A stretch of DNA of 64,000 nt from Bacteroidia bacterium (GCA_030430385.1 JAUIFO010000002.1:186001-250000), one strand, 5' to 3'; counted from the first letter of the stretch, positions 33,271-42,012 are shown. A program made the numbers and translations. Notes: generated by a model not told the origin, from the letters alone.

Positions 33271-35508
33271 TTAATCTTCTGAATCGTGTTTTCCTATTAA
33301 GGTGAAATCTAAATGTTTTTTTACTAAATCGGTGTTTTTAACTCTCACAATGACTTCATCTCCTAATTGATACATTGTTTTGGTGTTTTTTCCGATCATC
33401 GCATAATAATCTTGATCAAAATAATACGTATCATCTCTCATATCTCTTACACTAACCATTCCTTCGCATTTATTCTGAAGAATTTCCACATAAATTCCCC
33501 AATCGGTCACACCAGAAATCACACCAATAAAATCTTCGTCTTTATGATCTTGCATGAACTTAATCTGCATGTATTTAATAGAATCACGTTCGGCTTTTGT
33601 TGCTAGATTTTCCATATTAGACGAATGATTACAGCGTTCTTCAAACACCTCTTCGTTAGCCGATTTTCCGCCATCTAGATAATGCTGCAATAAGCGATGT
33701 ACCATAACATCTGGATAACGACGTATTGGCGACGTAAAATGTGTGTAATAGTCAAATGCTAATCCGTAATGACCAATGTTATGTGTGGTATATTCAGCTT
33801 TACTCATTGAACGAATGGCAAGTGTATCGACTAAGTTTTGCTCTTTTTTACCAACTACATCTTTTAGAAGATTGTTTAAAGAACTCGAAACACTTTTTCG
33901 ATCTTTAAAATTAAGCTTATAACCGAAACGACCAACTACATTTTGAAGTGCTGCTAACTTACTGTCATCAGGCTCGTCGTGTACACGATAAACAAACGTT
34001 TTTTTAGGGTTTTGCTTTCCAATAAATTCGGCAACTTTTTTATTAGCCAACAACATGAACTCTTCAATAAGTTTATTAGCATCCTTACTGGTTTTAAAGA
34101 ATACTCCTGTTGGATTAGCCTCGTCATCAAGGTTAAACTTCACTTCTACTTTATCAAATGAAATAGCGCCTGAACTCATACGTTTTTTACGCATGATCTT
34201 AGCTAACCTATCCAGAACCATAACAGCTTCCGCAATTTCAGAAGATGTTTGATACTGCTTACCTGTTAAAGAGACTTCTTTAGGAATTGTTGTATTTAAT
34301 TGAGATGCTTCGACTTCACTCAGCATGACACTTGGATTATTTTCGATAATCGCTTGTGCTTCTTCGTAAGCAAAACGTGCATCAGAATACGTTACTGTTC
34401 TTCCAAACCATTGATCTTTTATTTCAGCTTTATTATTCATTTTAAAAACCGCAGAAAAGGTATATTTTTCTTCATGAGGACGTAAAGAACACGCACCATT
34501 TGATAAAATTTCAGGAAGCATTGGAACTACGCGATCTACCAAATACACAGATGTAGCACGTTGATAAGCTTCATCATCTAAAATAGTATCGTCTTGTAAA
34601 TAATGTGATACATCAGCAATATGAATCCCAATTTCAAACCAGCCATCATCTAAAACTTTAAACGATAACGCGTCATCAAAATCTTTAGCATCTTTAGGAT
34701 CTATGGTAAATGTGAGATCCTTACGCATGTCGCGACGTTTAGCTATTTCAGCTTCAGTAATGGATGTGTCGAGTTGGTTTGCATAGGCTTCGACATCATG
34801 AGGAAACTCGTATGGTAAACCATATTCGGCAAGAATAGCGTGTATTTCAGTATCGTGTTCTCCAGGTTTTCCAAGTACTTTCAGAATTTTACCATTAGGT
34901 GAATCGGCTTTATCTGGCCAATCTTCGAGTTGTACCAATACTTTATCACCTTCTTCAGCTTTATTGATTTTGTTGATTGGTACAAAAATATCGGTATACA
35001 TTTTTCCACCATCAGGAATCACAAAAGCATAATTTTTATTGACCTGAATGGTACCAACATATTCGGTTTTAGCGCGTTTAATAATGCTTGTAATCTCTCC
35101 TTCAATCTTACCACGTTTTCTACGTTTATAAGCATAAAATTCAACTTCGTCACCATTTAAAGCTTTGTTGATATTATTGGAAGCTATAAATACATCTTCA
35201 TCAAAATCGTCACTAATGATGTAGGCTGAACCTCGTGCAGATAGATCGACAATACCACGATGATATTCGGCATTCACTATTGCTTTATACTTACCGCGAT
35301 CTACTTGTTCTATTTCTTGTCGTGCAGTTAGTTTAGCTAGGGTTTTTATGATTTGATTGCGACTACTGGCATCGTTAACACCAAGAATAGCGGCAATTTG
35401 TTTATAGTTAAAGGATTTATTACGTTCTTTTTTTAAAATACTTAGTATGGTATTCGTAAGGTTAGAAATCTTATTCTTTTTTGATTTCTTGTTTTTCTTT
35501 CTTGTCAT
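33271..35508 (-). CDS. rnr: Ribonuclease R, with an in-frame palindromic-repeat insertion
   Basis: This 745-residue 3'-5' exoribonuclease degrades structured RNA. Domains in order are a basic N-terminus, a winged-helix region (about 15-70), cold-shock domains (about 80-220), and the RNB catalytic domain from about 255. The latter holds FTIDPKDAKDFDDALSF, whose aspartates bind Mg. A C-terminal S1 domain lies at about 650-735. Residues about 393-403, reading SVMLSEVEAS, come from a 28-bp intergenic-type repeat at 34303-34330 that interrupts the RNB domain in frame. The gene stays open and is followed by ybjQ. Confidence 0.95.
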   Translation of the reverse strand: MTRKKNKKSKKNKISNLTNTILSILKKERNKSFNYKQIAAILGVNDASSRNQIIKTLAKLTARQEIEQVDRGKYKAIVNAEYHRGIVDLSARGSAYIISDDFDEDVFIASNNINKALNGDEVEFYAYKRRKRGKIEGEITSIIKRAKTEYVGTIQVNKNYAFVIPDGGKMYTDIFVPINKINKAEEGDKVLVQLEDWPDKADSPNGKILKVLGKPGEHDTEIHAILAEYGLPYEFPHDVEAYANQLDTSITEAEIAKRRDMRKDLTFTIDPKDAKDFDDALSFKVLDDGWFEIGIHIADVSHYLQDDTILDDEAYQRATSVYLVDRVVPMLPEILSNGACSLRPHEEKYTFSAVFKMNNKAEIKDQWFGRTVTYSDARFAYEEAQAIIENNPSVMLSEVEASQLNTTIPKEVSLTGKQYQTSSEIAEAVMVLDRLAKIMRKKRMSSGAISFDKVEVKFNLDDEANPTGVFFKTSKDANKLIEEFMLLANKKVAEFIGKQNPKKTFVYRVHDEPDDSKLAALQNVVGRFGYKLNFKDRKSVSSSLNNLLKDVVGKKEQNLVDTLAIRSMSKAEYTTHNIGHYGLAFDYYTHFTSPIRRYPDVMVHRLLQHYLDGGKSANEEVFEERCNHSSNMENLATKAERDSIKYMQIKFMQDHKDEDFIGVISGVTDWGIYVEILQNKCEGMVSVRDMRDDTYYFDQDYYAMIGKNTKTMYQLGDEVIVRVKNTDLVKKHLDFTLIGKHDSED
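34303..34330 (+). repeat. Palindromic repeat element inside rnr
   Basis: This 28-bp unit has the family ends (AGATG at the left, GCATGACA at the right) and the internal TTCGACTTCACTC core. On the minus strand it encodes VMLSEVEAS in the rnr frame. The same family occurs in intergenic DNA at 35.5, 36.1, 36.4 and 61.6-61.7 kb. Confidence 0.8.
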
Positions 35509-35535
35509 GTAATAGTTGTAATCATTTTATGTCTT

Positions 35536-35600
35536 TGTCATTCTGAATTTGATTCAGAATCTGAATGAAGATAGATTCCGCATCGCTGTGCGGAATGACA
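35536..35600. repeat. Two palindromic repeat units in inverted orientation
   Basis: One unit of 27 bp (35536-35562, minus orientation) and one of 28 bp (35573-35600, plus orientation) face each other across 10 bp. Both have the conserved AGATTC and GAATGACA ends with a self-complementary core (for example GATTCCGCA facing TGCGGAAT). They would lie in the predicted 5' leader of rnr. Confidence 0.8.
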
Positions 35601-35645
35601 ATTCTAGTAAACTTAAATATAGCGAAGTTAATTTTTAAGTTTACA

Positions 35646-35653
35646 CAAATCTA
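35646..35653 (-). promoter_or_regulatory. Candidate -7 box for rnr
   Basis: The minus strand reads TAGATTTG (TAnnTTTG), 137 bp before the rnr ATG. The implied leader of about 130 nt contains the paired repeats. Confidence 0.4.
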
Positions 35654-36066
35654 CGGTTTATAAATTAAATGAAATGGACTTTATGTTAAATCCTTGTAAG
35701 ATTTAAGTAAAGATTACTCAATAATCAACTTTTTTGATGCTGAACCTTGTGTTGTTTGAATCTCAACAATATAGTTTCAAGGATTGATGTATCGTTTAAT
35801 TGAATGGTGAATTTTACAAACTTTAAAGAAAGGTTATCAACATATAAATACATAACATCTTTTTTCTTTTTAAAATTTTAAAATAAAAATGATAATTATT
35901 ATGGCTTGTTAATAGCTAGAATAACTTTTTTAAAGTTTAGTTTGATTTATGACTTATTGAATTTAGTTCATAGGTTATCAACATGTCATTAAAAACAGCA
36001 GCATTTTTTATAAAGTATCATGCATGCTATTTAACTTTTTGATTTTTAATTGCTTTTATTAAAAAA

Positions 36067-36094
36067 AGATTTCTCGACTACGCTCGAAATGACA
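36067..36094 (+). repeat. Palindromic repeat unit
   Basis: This 28-bp unit begins AGATTTCTCGAC and ends CTCGAAATGACA. The core TTTCGAGC/GCTCGAAA-type palindrome is typical of this family. Confidence 0.8.
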
Positions 36095-36361
36095 GCTGAA
36101 ATTTTTTTAATAACAAATATTTAGCATTGTTAATAACCAAAGTTGACAATAAAATTTTAATAAATCTTACGCTATTTTATGTTGGTATCTTAACTTTTCA
36201 ATGCTGATATCTCAACTAAAAATTATCGCTAACTTTTTTGGAATTTATAAATCGATTATGGTTTGAAAAAATAATTGAATTCCGCAAAAAAATCTTTTCA
36301 AAAATTACATCGAGATATTAACAACTCATCAAATACGCTATTAACCAATTTTAATTATTTG

Positions 36362-36369
36362 TAGCTTTG
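36362..36369 (+). promoter_or_regulatory. Candidate -7 box for the rpiB operon
   Basis: TAGCTTTG matches TAnnTTTG, 95 bp before the rpiB ATG. The leader would include the repeat at 36421-36448. Confidence 0.4.
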
Positions 36370-36420
36370 TATAAGATAAATTCATAACATAATGTTATTC
36401 AGTATTATAAGTCTTTTAAG

Positions 36421-36448
36421 AGATTTCTAGACTATATTCAGAATGACA
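36421..36448 (+). repeat. Diverged palindromic repeat unit
   Basis: This 28-bp unit has the family ends AGATTTCTAGAC and TCAGAATGACA with a decayed core. It lies 16 bp before the rpiB start codon. Confidence 0.7.
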
Positions 36449-36464
36449 TCACAAACAAAAGCTA

Positions 36465-36899
36465 ATGACAATTTCAATTGGTAATGATCACGCAGGAACA
36501 GATTACAAAAAGGCAATTACTAAACATTTAACATCTAAAGGAATCCAGGTTAAAAATTATGGAACAGATACTAATGATAGTGTAGATTATCCAGATTTTG
36601 TACATCCTGTTGCTAATGATGTTGTACAAGAAACATCTACTTTTGGAATCTTAATTTGTGGGAGTGCTAATGGTGTTGCTATGACTGCTAATAAACACCA
36701 AAAAATTAGAGCTGGCGTATGTTGGACCAAAGAAATTACAGAGCTCACAAGACAACATAATAATGCAAATATTTGTTGTATTCCTGCACGTTTTACAGCT
36801 TTACAACAAGCCATACAAATTGTAGATGCGTTTTTAAATACCGAATTTGAAGGCGGACGCCATCAAAATCGCATCAATAAGATTCCTATATCTTGTTAA
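36465..36899 (+). CDS. rpiB: Ribose-5-phosphate isomerase B
   Basis: This 144-residue RpiB/LacAB-family enzyme interconverts ribose-5-phosphate and ribulose-5-phosphate in the pentose phosphate pathway. Visible motifs are MTISIGNDHAGTDYKKAI at the N-terminus, SVDYPDFVHPVA, the anion-hole and catalytic-cysteine segment GILICGSANGVAMTANK, and VCWTKEITELTRQHNNANICCIPAR. Length is normal. Its stop abuts the next start (TAAATG), so rpiB, the CDF gene and elaA form one operon. Confidence 0.96.
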   Translation: MTISIGNDHAGTDYKKAITKHLTSKGIQVKNYGTDTNDSVDYPDFVHPVANDVVQETSTFGILICGSANGVAMTANKHQKIRAGVCWTKEITELTRQHNNANICCIPARFTALQQAIQIVDAFLNTEFEGGRHQNRINKIPISC

Positions 36900-37817
36900 A
36901 TGAGTCATTCGCATTCTCATAATCACTCACATCATCAAGGTGATCTAAAAGGTAGAAACCTCTTTATCACTATCTTATTAAATATTGTCATCACGATTGC
37001 TCAAGTTATTGGTGGATTGCTTTCTGGTAGTTTATCCTTACTCAGTGATGCGCTTCATAACTTCAATGATGTTATTTCATTAATCATAAGTTATATAGCG
37101 AATAAACTCACTAAGAAAAAAGCATCACTTAGCAAGACCTTTGGCTATAAACGTGCCGAAATATTAGCAGCTTTTATTAATGCTGCCACACTTATTATTG
37201 TGGCTGTATTGTTAATTTTTGAAGCTGTTGAACGTTTTAAAAATCCGCAAGAGATTGCATCTAATCTTGTAATCTGGTTATCTATCGTTGCTATTCTAGG
37301 GAATGGATTTAGTGTTCTGTTACTAAAAAAAGATAGTCATACCAATATGAATATGAGAAGTGCTTATTTACATTTATTTACTGATATGATGGCTAGTGTA
37401 GCTGTATTGATTGGTGGATTAGTGATGAAGTTTTATGAAGTATTTTGGGTAGATAGTGTATTAACTTTTGTGATTGCACTTTATCTTATTGTCGTAGGTT
37501 ATCAATTATTAAAAGATTCGTTTAAAGTATTAATGTTGTTTACTCCAGAAACTATAGAAGTAGAGACTATTGTTAAAACCATTGAAGCGATTACTATTAT
37601 TAAAAATGTACATCATGTGCATATTTGGCAATTAAATGAAGAGGAGATTCATTTGGAAGCACATATTGATTTTAAGGATGATATTTCATTAACTGAATTT
37701 GATACTGTATTGAATAAGGTTAAAACCTTAGTTTTTGATAACTTCGGAATAAATCACGTGACTATTCAACCAGAGTTTGGAAAAGAAGGAGAAAAAGCGA
37801 TTATAATACAAGACTAA
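36900..37817 (+). CDS. Cation diffusion facilitator (CDF) metal transporter
   Basis: This 305-residue inner-membrane efflux protein exchanges divalent metal, usually zinc, for protons. It begins with a His/Ser-rich metal-binding tail (MSHSHSHNHSHHQGD). About six transmembrane helices follow, with metal-site motifs LLSDALHNFNDV and HLFTDMMASVAV. A C-terminal cytoplasmic domain contains VHHVHIWQLNEEEIHLEAHI. The start codon directly follows the rpiB stop. Confidence 0.95.
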   Translation: MSHSHSHNHSHHQGDLKGRNLFITILLNIVITIAQVIGGLLSGSLSLLSDALHNFNDVISLIISYIANKLTKKKASLSKTFGYKRAEILAAFINAATLIIVAVLLIFEAVERFKNPQEIASNLVIWLSIVAILGNGFSVLLLKKDSHTNMNMRSAYLHLFTDMMASVAVLIGGLVMKFYEVFWVDSVLTFVIALYLIVVGYQLLKDSFKVLMLFTPETIEVETIVKTIEAITIIKNVHHVHIWQLNEEEIHLEAHIDFKDDISLTEFDTVLNKVKTLVFDNFGINHVTIQPEFGKEGEKAIIIQD

Positions 37818-37823
37818 AGATCT

Positions 37824-38270
37824 ATGTTAGACATCAAAGTAACATCGTTTGAAGACTTGCAGACACAAACCCTGTATGACCTTTTACAATTACGTAGTGA
37901 GGTCTTTGTGGTCGAACAAGATTGTGTGTATCAAGATATTGATGGAAAAGATCAAAAGGCAATACACGTATTAGGATATCATTCTGAAACATTAGTCGCT
38001 TATACAAGAGTATTTCCACCAGGTCTTTATTTTAAAGAGGCTAGTATTGGTAGAGTAGTGGTCGCTGAAAAATATAGAGCACATCAGTATGGTTATGAGA
38101 TTATGAAAGCTTCAATAACTGCTATAAAAGATCATTTTAAAGAAACAACGATAAAAATTTCAGCGCAAACCTACTTAAAGCGGTTTTATAATACTTTAGA
38201 ATTTTTTGAAGTAGGAGAGGAGTACCTCGAAGATGGTATTCCGCATATAGCGATGCTAAGATCTAATTAG
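37824..38270 (+). CDS. GNAT family N-acetyltransferase, ElaA type
   Basis: This 148-residue protein matches the ElaA subgroup of GNAT acetyltransferases. It has LYDLLQLRSEVFVVEQDCVYQDIDGKD near the N-terminus, the acetyl-CoA-binding region SIGRVVVAEKYRAHQYGYEIM, and the C-terminal YNTLEFFEVGEEYLEDGIPHIAM. The substrate is unknown. It lies 6 bp after the CDF gene and overlaps the convergent OmpA-like gene by 8 bp. Confidence 0.92.
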   Translation: MLDIKVTSFEDLQTQTLYDLLQLRSEVFVVEQDCVYQDIDGKDQKAIHVLGYHSETLVAYTRVFPPGLYFKEASIGRVVVAEKYRAHQYGYEIMKASITAIKDHFKETTIKISAQTYLKRFYNTLEFFEVGEEYLEDGIPHIAMLRSN

Positions 38271-39099
38271 AAGTACCAACATACGTTACCAATATATCAA
38301 CACGTCTGTCAAATTTTGGTTCTCCACCTAACGGAAACTTTCGACGCATTCCAACATATTTCATACGTCGTTTATTAACCCCTTTTTTGGCTAAAAAGTC
38401 ATAAATGTATTTCGCTCTTGCTACTGAAAGATTTCGCTTTTTTGTTTGTCTATCAATAGCATCTCTACTGTTTTGTGTACAGCACACATGTCCTTGAATT
38501 GTAAAGTAAATATCTTTACGTTCTAATAAGGCCTGAGCAATACTTTCTAGTACTGGCTTAGATTCTGGAAGTAATTTGCTGTAGCCTGTTTTAAATAAAA
38601 TATTATCTAAGGTAAACTTATCTCCAGCTTTAAGTTCTCCTTTAATGATATCTTCAACCTTTGGTTTTTCTTTTGATTTTGCAACCCTTGGCGGATTATA
38701 AGGTTCGACTATAATCTCAACCTTTCTGTTAAGACCTCTTATTTTATGTATGTCTTCCTCTTTTACTAATTTCAAAAGGATTTTACCTTTTCCATCTACA
38801 TTAGTAATGATCGATTCGTCATACTCATTATTTGAAAAAATGGTTTTTATAGAATTGGCACGATTTTGAGATAAAACCATGTTGTAACTATCACTACCTC
38901 TGTCGTCAGTAAAACCATAAATAGATACTTTTTTAATATCCATTCCTTCTATTTCAGACATAAATAATAATAATCTGTAGTGTTCGGTTGGAGGGACTTC
39001 AAACTTATCCGTTTCAAAATAAACTTCATGAGTTCTGGTCTCAGTTTGAGCCAACACCATCGCACTTAAAAACATCAATATGAGGCTAAAATGTTTCAT
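38263..39099 (-). CDS. Secreted protein with two OmpA-like domains
   Basis: This 278-residue protein starts at MKHFSLILMFLSAMVLAQ, a signal peptide; the frame extends 18 codons upstream but without signal character. It contains two OmpA/MotB-type peptidoglycan-binding domains in tandem. The first spans about 20-135 (VYFETDKF, VSIYGFTDDRGS, NRANSIKTIF, NRKVEIIV). The second spans about 160-278 (NILFKTGYSKLLPES, IQGHVCC, NLSVARAKYIYDFLAKKGV, DRRVDILV). No beta-barrel is present. The second domain has VCCTQNS where GHTD-type residues are usual. It follows the S41 protease gene by 62 bp. Confidence 0.87.
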   Translation of the reverse strand: MKHFSLILMFLSAMVLAQTETRTHEVYFETDKFEVPPTEHYRLLLFMSEIEGMDIKKVSIYGFTDDRGSDSYNMVLSQNRANSIKTIFSNNEYDESIITNVDGKGKILLKLVKEEDIHKIRGLNRKVEIIVEPYNPPRVAKSKEKPKVEDIIKGELKAGDKFTLDNILFKTGYSKLLPESKPVLESIAQALLERKDIYFTIQGHVCCTQNSRDAIDRQTKKRNLSVARAKYIYDFLAKKGVNKRRMKYVGMRRKFPLGGEPKFDRRVDILVTYVGTSN

Positions 39100-39161
39100 A
39101 TATCCACAAGAGTGTAGTTGTAATATAGCTTTTTTTTGCGGTATTATCAACAAGAACGCTA

Positions 39162-40799
39162 TTAATCTAAGTATCCTTGATAATTTGAAAGTGTATTTAA
39201 AATTGCTTTACTTTCCTGAATTTCAGGGTTTGTAGCTTTGTAATAAGTATACAATCCTTCTCTATAAAAATAGCGTTTTACGATCTCGTCTGATAATAAC
39301 GCTAAGATTTCATTTTTATTAGCATCTATCGCTTGGTTTTTATAAGTATCAAGCGCATTTAGTAATTGTTCGTAATCAGAATCTATAGCAGTTCCTATTT
39401 TCTCTTCTTTAGCTACTAAATAAGCTTCAGCGAAGGCTTTTTCAGCTTTGGTATCAAAATTAAAATCATTGTTCTTCAAGAAACTTTTAAACTTTGAAAA
39501 CTCAGTCGATTTTAATTCAAAAGCAGTCACATCAACAGGTTCAGGATTGTTATAGTAGTAATCGGTTGCGTATTTAAAAATAAGATTTTCATTCAGGATC
39601 GCTTTAGTGATCGGACTTTGTTTTGTGGCTTCAAGTTCTAGATCTGGTTGAATCCCTCCACCATCGTAAACGGTTCTTCCTTTTTTAGTTCTAAACGCAT
39701 TGTAGTTTTCACGTTTAACACGAGTTGCTTTTCCATTTTCATCGCGATTCCAGTAATCTAATGCCTGAATGCATCGTCCAGAAGGCGTATAGTATCTGGA
39801 GATGGTAATTTTAATTTGCGTTCCATAAACTAAAGGTTTAGGGCGTTGTACCAACCCTTTACCAAAACTACGCGCTCCAACAACTACAGCGCGATCTAGA
39901 TCTTGCAATGCTCCTGAGACGATTTCACTAGCAGAAGCACTTGTACCATCAATAAGTACGACTAATGGAATTTCGGTATCAATCGGTTCATTTTGAGTAT
40001 AATAGGTTTTATTATATTTTTTAACCTTAGATTTTGTGGTCACCACAAGTTGGTTTTTAGGCACAAACAAATTGGTTATTTTAACAGCTTCAACTAACAA
40101 ACCTCCAGGGTTTCCTCTTAAATCGAGAATTAATTTTTTTGCACCTTGATTTTTTAAATCTCTAACAGCACTTTTCGTTTCTGAAGCTGCCTTTTTTGTA
40201 AATTTTCTAAGAACAATATAACCTATATCATCTTCTAACATTGAATAATGTGGTACAGCGTGAATATCAACTGCTTCTCGCTTAATGGTAGTGGTTTCGG
40301 TTTTACCTTGTCTAATATAAGTTACAGTAACATCTGTTCCTGCAGCGCCTTGAAGCAAGTTACCTGCATCATCTTTAAAGTCGGCAACAGTCACATTATC
40401 AACTTTAATGATCTCATCACCAGCTTTAAGTCCAGCTTTATCAGCTGCGTAATCTTTGTAAGGTTCTATGATAACAAGTTTGTCTTTAAGCGTGAGTACA
40501 TTAGCTCCAATTCCAGTATAATCTCCAGAATTATTGATTCTTGAAGCTTCTACATCTTGTTCGTTATAATAATTTGTATAAGGATCAAGATCTTCCAACA
40601 TGCCTTTAATAGCTGTATCCATCAAATCACCAGGATTGGTTTCATCAACATAGTTCATGTTGAGTTCTTTGAAAACAGTGGTGAAGATTTCTATTTGTTT
40701 TGCAACTTCAAAAAAGTTGCTTTTAAACGCAGTTGTTCCAATAAATACAGTAATAACAAGTATTGGAATAAGGATGCGTTTTTTAAAAAATACCTTCAT
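39162..40799 (-). CDS. S41 family C-terminal processing peptidase
   Basis: This 545-residue periplasmic protease has an N-terminal membrane helix or signal (ILIPILVITVFIGTTAF) and a PDZ domain at about 85-170 (YTGIGANVLTLKDKLVIIEP, AGLKAGDEIIKVDN). The S41 catalytic core follows: RGNPGGLLVEAV, the serine in DGTSASASEIVSGAL, and the lysine in GARSFGKGLVQ. The family trims C-termini of periplasmic and envelope proteins. The gene lies 12 bp after rnpA and is probably in the S24-rnpA-S41 operon. Confidence 0.95.
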   Translation of the reverse strand: MKVFFKKRILIPILVITVFIGTTAFKSNFFEVAKQIEIFTTVFKELNMNYVDETNPGDLMDTAIKGMLEDLDPYTNYYNEQDVEASRINNSGDYTGIGANVLTLKDKLVIIEPYKDYAADKAGLKAGDEIIKVDNVTVADFKDDAGNLLQGAAGTDVTVTYIRQGKTETTTIKREAVDIHAVPHYSMLEDDIGYIVLRKFTKKAASETKSAVRDLKNQGAKKLILDLRGNPGGLLVEAVKITNLFVPKNQLVVTTKSKVKKYNKTYYTQNEPIDTEIPLVVLIDGTSASASEIVSGALQDLDRAVVVGARSFGKGLVQRPKPLVYGTQIKITISRYYTPSGRCIQALDYWNRDENGKATRVKRENYNAFRTKKGRTVYDGGGIQPDLELEATKQSPITKAILNENLIFKYATDYYYNNPEPVDVTAFELKSTEFSKFKSFLKNNDFNFDTKAEKAFAEAYLVAKEEKIGTAIDSDYEQLLNALDTYKNQAIDANKNEILALLSDEIVKRYFYREGLYTYYKATNPEIQESKAILNTLSNYQGYLD

Positions 40800-40811
40800 A
40801 GTTTCATTCGT

Positions 40812-41189
40812 TTATTGTTGGGACACCTTTTTAGAAAAGGCCTCTAAAAGTTGTTTCATTTTTTTGTTTACAGATTCAAAATCTGTTCCATCTTTACTAA
40901 TGTACAAAATCATTAACGCATAAGACTCAGAACTATTGTTAAAAAATGTTAGCTTATTAAGTCGGTATGCTTCTCGTAGTAAGCGTTTGATACGATTTCT
41001 ATCAACAGCTTTTTTAAAATGTCGTTTACTTACTGAAACACCACATTTTAATCCTTTTTCATCGCTTTCAGTCGTTTTTAAATACACCATTCTCAAAGGA
41101 AAAACCGAAACCGATTGTCCTTCAGTAAACAGCTGTTCTATGAGCTTTTTACTTTTAAGTTTTTCTTTTTTAGAATAGGTGTTTGACAT
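40812..41189 (-). CDS. rnpA: Ribonuclease P protein component
   Basis: This 125-residue protein subunit of RNase P assists 5' maturation of tRNAs. The basic signature VSVSKRHFKKAVDRNRIKRLLREAYR (RNR motif) is at about 50-75, and the N-terminal KLKSKKLIEQLFTEG is normal. Unlike the common arrangement, no rpmH gene is next to it. It starts directly at the stop of an S24-type regulator gene and is followed by an S41 protease. Confidence 0.97.
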   Translation of the reverse strand: MSNTYSKKEKLKSKKLIEQLFTEGQSVSVFPLRMVYLKTTESDEKGLKCGVSVSKRHFKKAVDRNRIKRLLREAYRLNKLTFFNNSSESYALMILYISKDGTDFESVNKKMKQLLEAFSKKVSQQ

Positions 41190-41987
41190 TTAAGATTCAG
41201 GATTATTTTGAATTTTATGCTCTAGCGACATAATTTTATGTTCTAAACGCTGAAGTTTATCTTCAATAGCGACTGGTTGAGGGATTTGTAAAGAGGCATA
41301 CATAACCACTTGCCAAACCTCAACAATATCATCGAAAGCAATGCGATAATCTGGAAAATTTCCATCGGCATTATCACTTTTTAAAAGTAGAACGTCGTCT
41401 TCAGAATGCTTTACAACGCGTTTGAGTACAATTCCATCATTTTTACTTACAATGACATAGGCTAAATTATCTTTAATATCTGAAAGACTTTCAATGTATT
41501 TTCCAAAGACAAAATCGCCATCATAAAAGGTTTTCACCATAGAATTTCCTTGTACTTCAAAACATCGAAACGTTCCGTTTTGTAATTGAGGCATCTTAAA
41601 ACTCGGTAGCGATTCAATAAACTCAGTATCACCATAACCAGATAAATATCCTGCTTTTGCTTTGGTAGATACTAAAACAATGTTCTCTTGGCCTTCAGAA
41701 TTAGAAGTTACAACCTTAGGCATTCCAGAATATATTGGAACTTCAGCTTTAAGCATGATATCACTTTTTCCGAAGAGATAATCAGGATTAATATCAAATT
41801 CGTTGATAATTGCTAGAAGCACATCGTAACCAGGTTTTGTTCTTTTACGTGTGCCATTAGCTTGAGGTCTTCCATTAACAATGCTATCTACTGTGGTACC
41901 TGTAACACCTATACGTTTAGAAAACGCATAATTGTTGAGGTTAAATGCATTAATGATTGCTGTTATTTTTTTATCAATAGATAACAT
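41190..41987 (-). CDS. XRE/S24 family transcriptional regulator (LexA/CI-type)
   Basis: This 265-residue regulator has a helix-turn-helix at about 10-70 (NNYAFSKRIGVTGTTVDSIVNG) and a C-terminal S24 peptidase-like domain. The catalytic serine is in EVQGNSM and the lysine in VLKRV. A KAGY segment may be the Ala-Gly self-cleavage site. A short coiled tail ends the protein. It resembles flavobacterial HTH-S24 proteins rather than phage repressors, because the neighbours are rnpA and the S41 protease. It could respond to RecA or DNA damage, but this is inference. Confidence 0.9.
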   Translation of the reverse strand: MLSIDKKITAIINAFNLNNYAFSKRIGVTGTTVDSIVNGRPQANGTRKRTKPGYDVLLAIINEFDINPDYLFGKSDIMLKAEVPIYSGMPKVVTSNSEGQENIVLVSTKAKAGYLSGYGDTEFIESLPSFKMPQLQNGTFRCFEVQGNSMVKTFYDGDFVFGKYIESLSDIKDNLAYVIVSKNDGIVLKRVVKHSEDDVLLLKSDNADGNFPDYRIAFDDIVEVWQVVMYASLQIPQPVAIEDKLQRLEHKIMSLEHKIQNNPES

Positions 41988-41996
41988 AGTGTCGGG

Positions 41997-42012
41997 ATAT
42001 AACGCGATATAA
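41997..42012. promoter_or_regulatory. Possible operator upstream of the S24 regulator
   Basis: ATATAACGCGATATAA is an imperfect dyad centred on CGCG (four of six flanking pairs match). It lies 10 bp upstream of the regulator's ATG, consistent with autoregulation, but it is short and AT-rich. Confidence 0.3.

Larger units (their letters stand above)
35509..36464. other. 956-bp AT-rich gene-free spacer between divergent rnr and rpiB
   Basis: No open frame of useful length is present on either strand. The spacer holds palindromic repeats (35536-35600, 36067-36094, 36421-36448) and candidate -7 boxes for rnr and rpiB. The 13-mer AGGTTATCAACAT occurs identically at 35831 and 35972, and TAACTTTT recurs about four times. 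TTGTTAATA-type sequence occurs near 35907 and 36128 and inverted near 36316. TTATCAACA is one mismatch from the DnaA box TTATCCACA. An origin role is only a possibility. Confidence 0.6.

Noticed and set aside
39144..39152. TTATCAACA in the gap between the S41 protease and OmpA-like genes as a DnaA box
   Set aside because: A single one-mismatch 9-mer in AT-rich DNA is expected by chance; it weakens the case for the same motif at 35.8-36.0 kb.
41190..41987. The S24/CI-like regulator as evidence of a prophage
   Set aside because: No integrase, structural or lysis genes are nearby, and it is fused in an operon with rnpA and an S41 protease.
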